The translations under genes were made by a program, and so were the position numbers. 6,064 nucleotides of DNA from Pseudomonadota bacterium (GTDB lineage Bacteria > Desulfobacterota > Syntrophia > Syntrophales > JADFWA01), in the NCBI GenBank assembly GCA_015222855.1, contig JADFWA010000259.1, positions 1 through 6,064 of the forward strand, written 5' to 3'. The notes under the pieces are model-generated. The model had not been told where the DNA came from. It searched no databases and saw only the letters and a program-made list of their open reading frames with translations. Position 1 is the stretch's first letter; every line of letters begins with the position of its first letter. This document shows, in pieces, positions 5,566-6,064 of this stretch.

Positions 5566-5621
5566 GTAGGGTGGCATTTTACATGCCACCGTTTTCGGTC
5601 GGGTGTAAAACCCGACCCTAC
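5566..5621. repeat. Double-hairpin element with GTAGGG/CCCTAC ends (copy 2)
   Basis: Outer arms GTAGGG (5566-5571) and CCCTAC (5616-5621) are exact inverted copies. Inside are two perfect 8-bp GC-rich hairpins: GGTGGCAT (5570-5577) with ATGCCACC (5583-5590), loop of 5, and GGTCGGGT (5597-5604) with ACCCGACC (5610-5617), loop of 5. The first hairpin is followed by GTTTT and could act as a weak terminator for coaBC, whose stop lies 18 bases upstream. The layout equals that of 3349-3413 although the inner sequences differ. Confidence 0.75.
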
Positions 5622-5654
5622 AAAGTTCCGGCTTGTCCGTGCCGTAATAAACCT

Positions 5655-6064
5655 ATGGATTCAAGACAGAACACGAAAGAGGAACTTCGCAGCATCGTGA
5701 GAGGTCTTAAAGGCCACATTATCGCCGGAATGGATTCTCCGGGGGGGCTGTCTAACCTTTACATGAAGGGTGGAGACCTTTCAGTAGATGCAGACAATAA
5801 ACCGGTAACCCTCGAAGATATAAGAGAGGAACTTGGAGATTGCCGGAGATGCCCTCTGCATCAAGCAAGGAAAAATCTCGTCTTTGGCGAGGGAAGTCCG
5901 AGGGCGAATCTTGTATTTGTAGGTGAGGCTCCGGGTGGAGATGAAGACATTCAGGGAAGGCCCTTTGTCGGTCGCGCGGGACAGCTTCTTACAAAGATCA
6001 TCAAAGCCATGGGTTTGACGAGGGAGGAGGTCTATATATGCAACATACTGAAATGCCGCCCCCC
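5655..6064 (+). CDS. Family 4 uracil-DNA glycosylase (5' part, cut by window end)
   Basis: The window holds the first 136 codons plus two bases; no stop is reached. The protein should remove uracil from DNA, starting base-excision repair. Family 4 marks are visible: Cys63 and Cys66 in CRRCPL and Cys134 in LKCRPP are three of the four ligands of the iron-sulfur cluster, with the fourth expected just beyond the window. The catalytic motif GEAPGGDED is at 90-98, followed by [12 protein letters not shown] (101-112) and CNILKCRPP (129-137). LKCRPP in place of the UdgX-type sequence argues for ordinary family 4. About 60 residues precede CxxC, more than in short archaeal members; such extensions are seen in many bacterial homologues. 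The ATG at 5655 has no clear Shine-Dalgarno, and a later start such as Met37 is possible. A run of seven G (5741-5747) is read in frame. The gene follows coaBC by 107 bases. Confidence 0.93.
   Translation, partial: MDSRQNTKEELRSIVRGLKGHIIAGMDSPGGLSNLYMKGGDLSVDADNKPVTLEDIREELGDCRRCPLHQARKNLVFGEGSPRANLVFVGEAPGGDEDIQGRPFVGRAGQLLTKIIKAMGLTREEVYICNILKCRP

Noticed and set aside
5437..5747. Frameshift at the G7 runs (5437-5443 in coaBC, 5741-5747 in the glycosylase gene)
   Set aside because: Both frames continue with conserved family motifs after the runs, so neither gene is broken.

Overview
This looks like a chromosomal housekeeping segment from a bacterium of mid GC content (roughly 45%, by eye). 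The ptsN-rapZ pairing (usually downstream of rpoN/hpf), a deltaproteobacterial-looking M23 peptidase and a fused coaBC followed by a family 4 uracil-DNA glycosylase suggest a Desulfobacterota or syntrophic-type lineage. That placement is an inference from gene content and repeat style; no taxonomic marker is present.

Layout. Positions 1-103 hold a long imperfect palindrome. ptsN (163-624, +) has a clear ribosome site. A 270-base spacer (625-894) holds two unrelated palindromic repeats and leads into rapZ (895-1761, +), which has no visible Shine-Dalgarno. rapZ converges on a membrane-anchored M23 metallopeptidase (3211-1838, -), with another imperfect palindrome in the 76-base gap. A 394-base divergent spacer (3212-3605) holds a composite with terminal inverted repeats, a nested double hairpin, a further hairpin and a possible promoter. 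A LysE/RhtB-type exporter follows (3606-4238, +), then a 91-base palindromic spacer, coaBC (4330-5547, +), a second double-hairpin element (5566-5621) and the start of a family 4 uracil-DNA glycosylase cut by the window end (5655-6064, +).

How the genes relate. PtsN and RapZ are regulatory partners of the nitrogen-PTS/sigma-54 cluster in other bacteria. CoaBC makes 4'-phosphopantetheine on the way to CoA. The glycosylase removes uracil from DNA, the M23 enzyme probably remodels peptidoglycan, and the LysE-type protein probably exports an amino acid or similar small molecule. They do not form one pathway.

I see no phage, toxin-antitoxin, CRISPR, RNA gene or defence system. The notable feature is the spacers: every one carries a palindromic or tandem short repeat, of at least six sequence types. 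Two elements share the same two-hairpin plan, and one repeat family recurs three times, once apparently inside the end of the coaBC reading frame.
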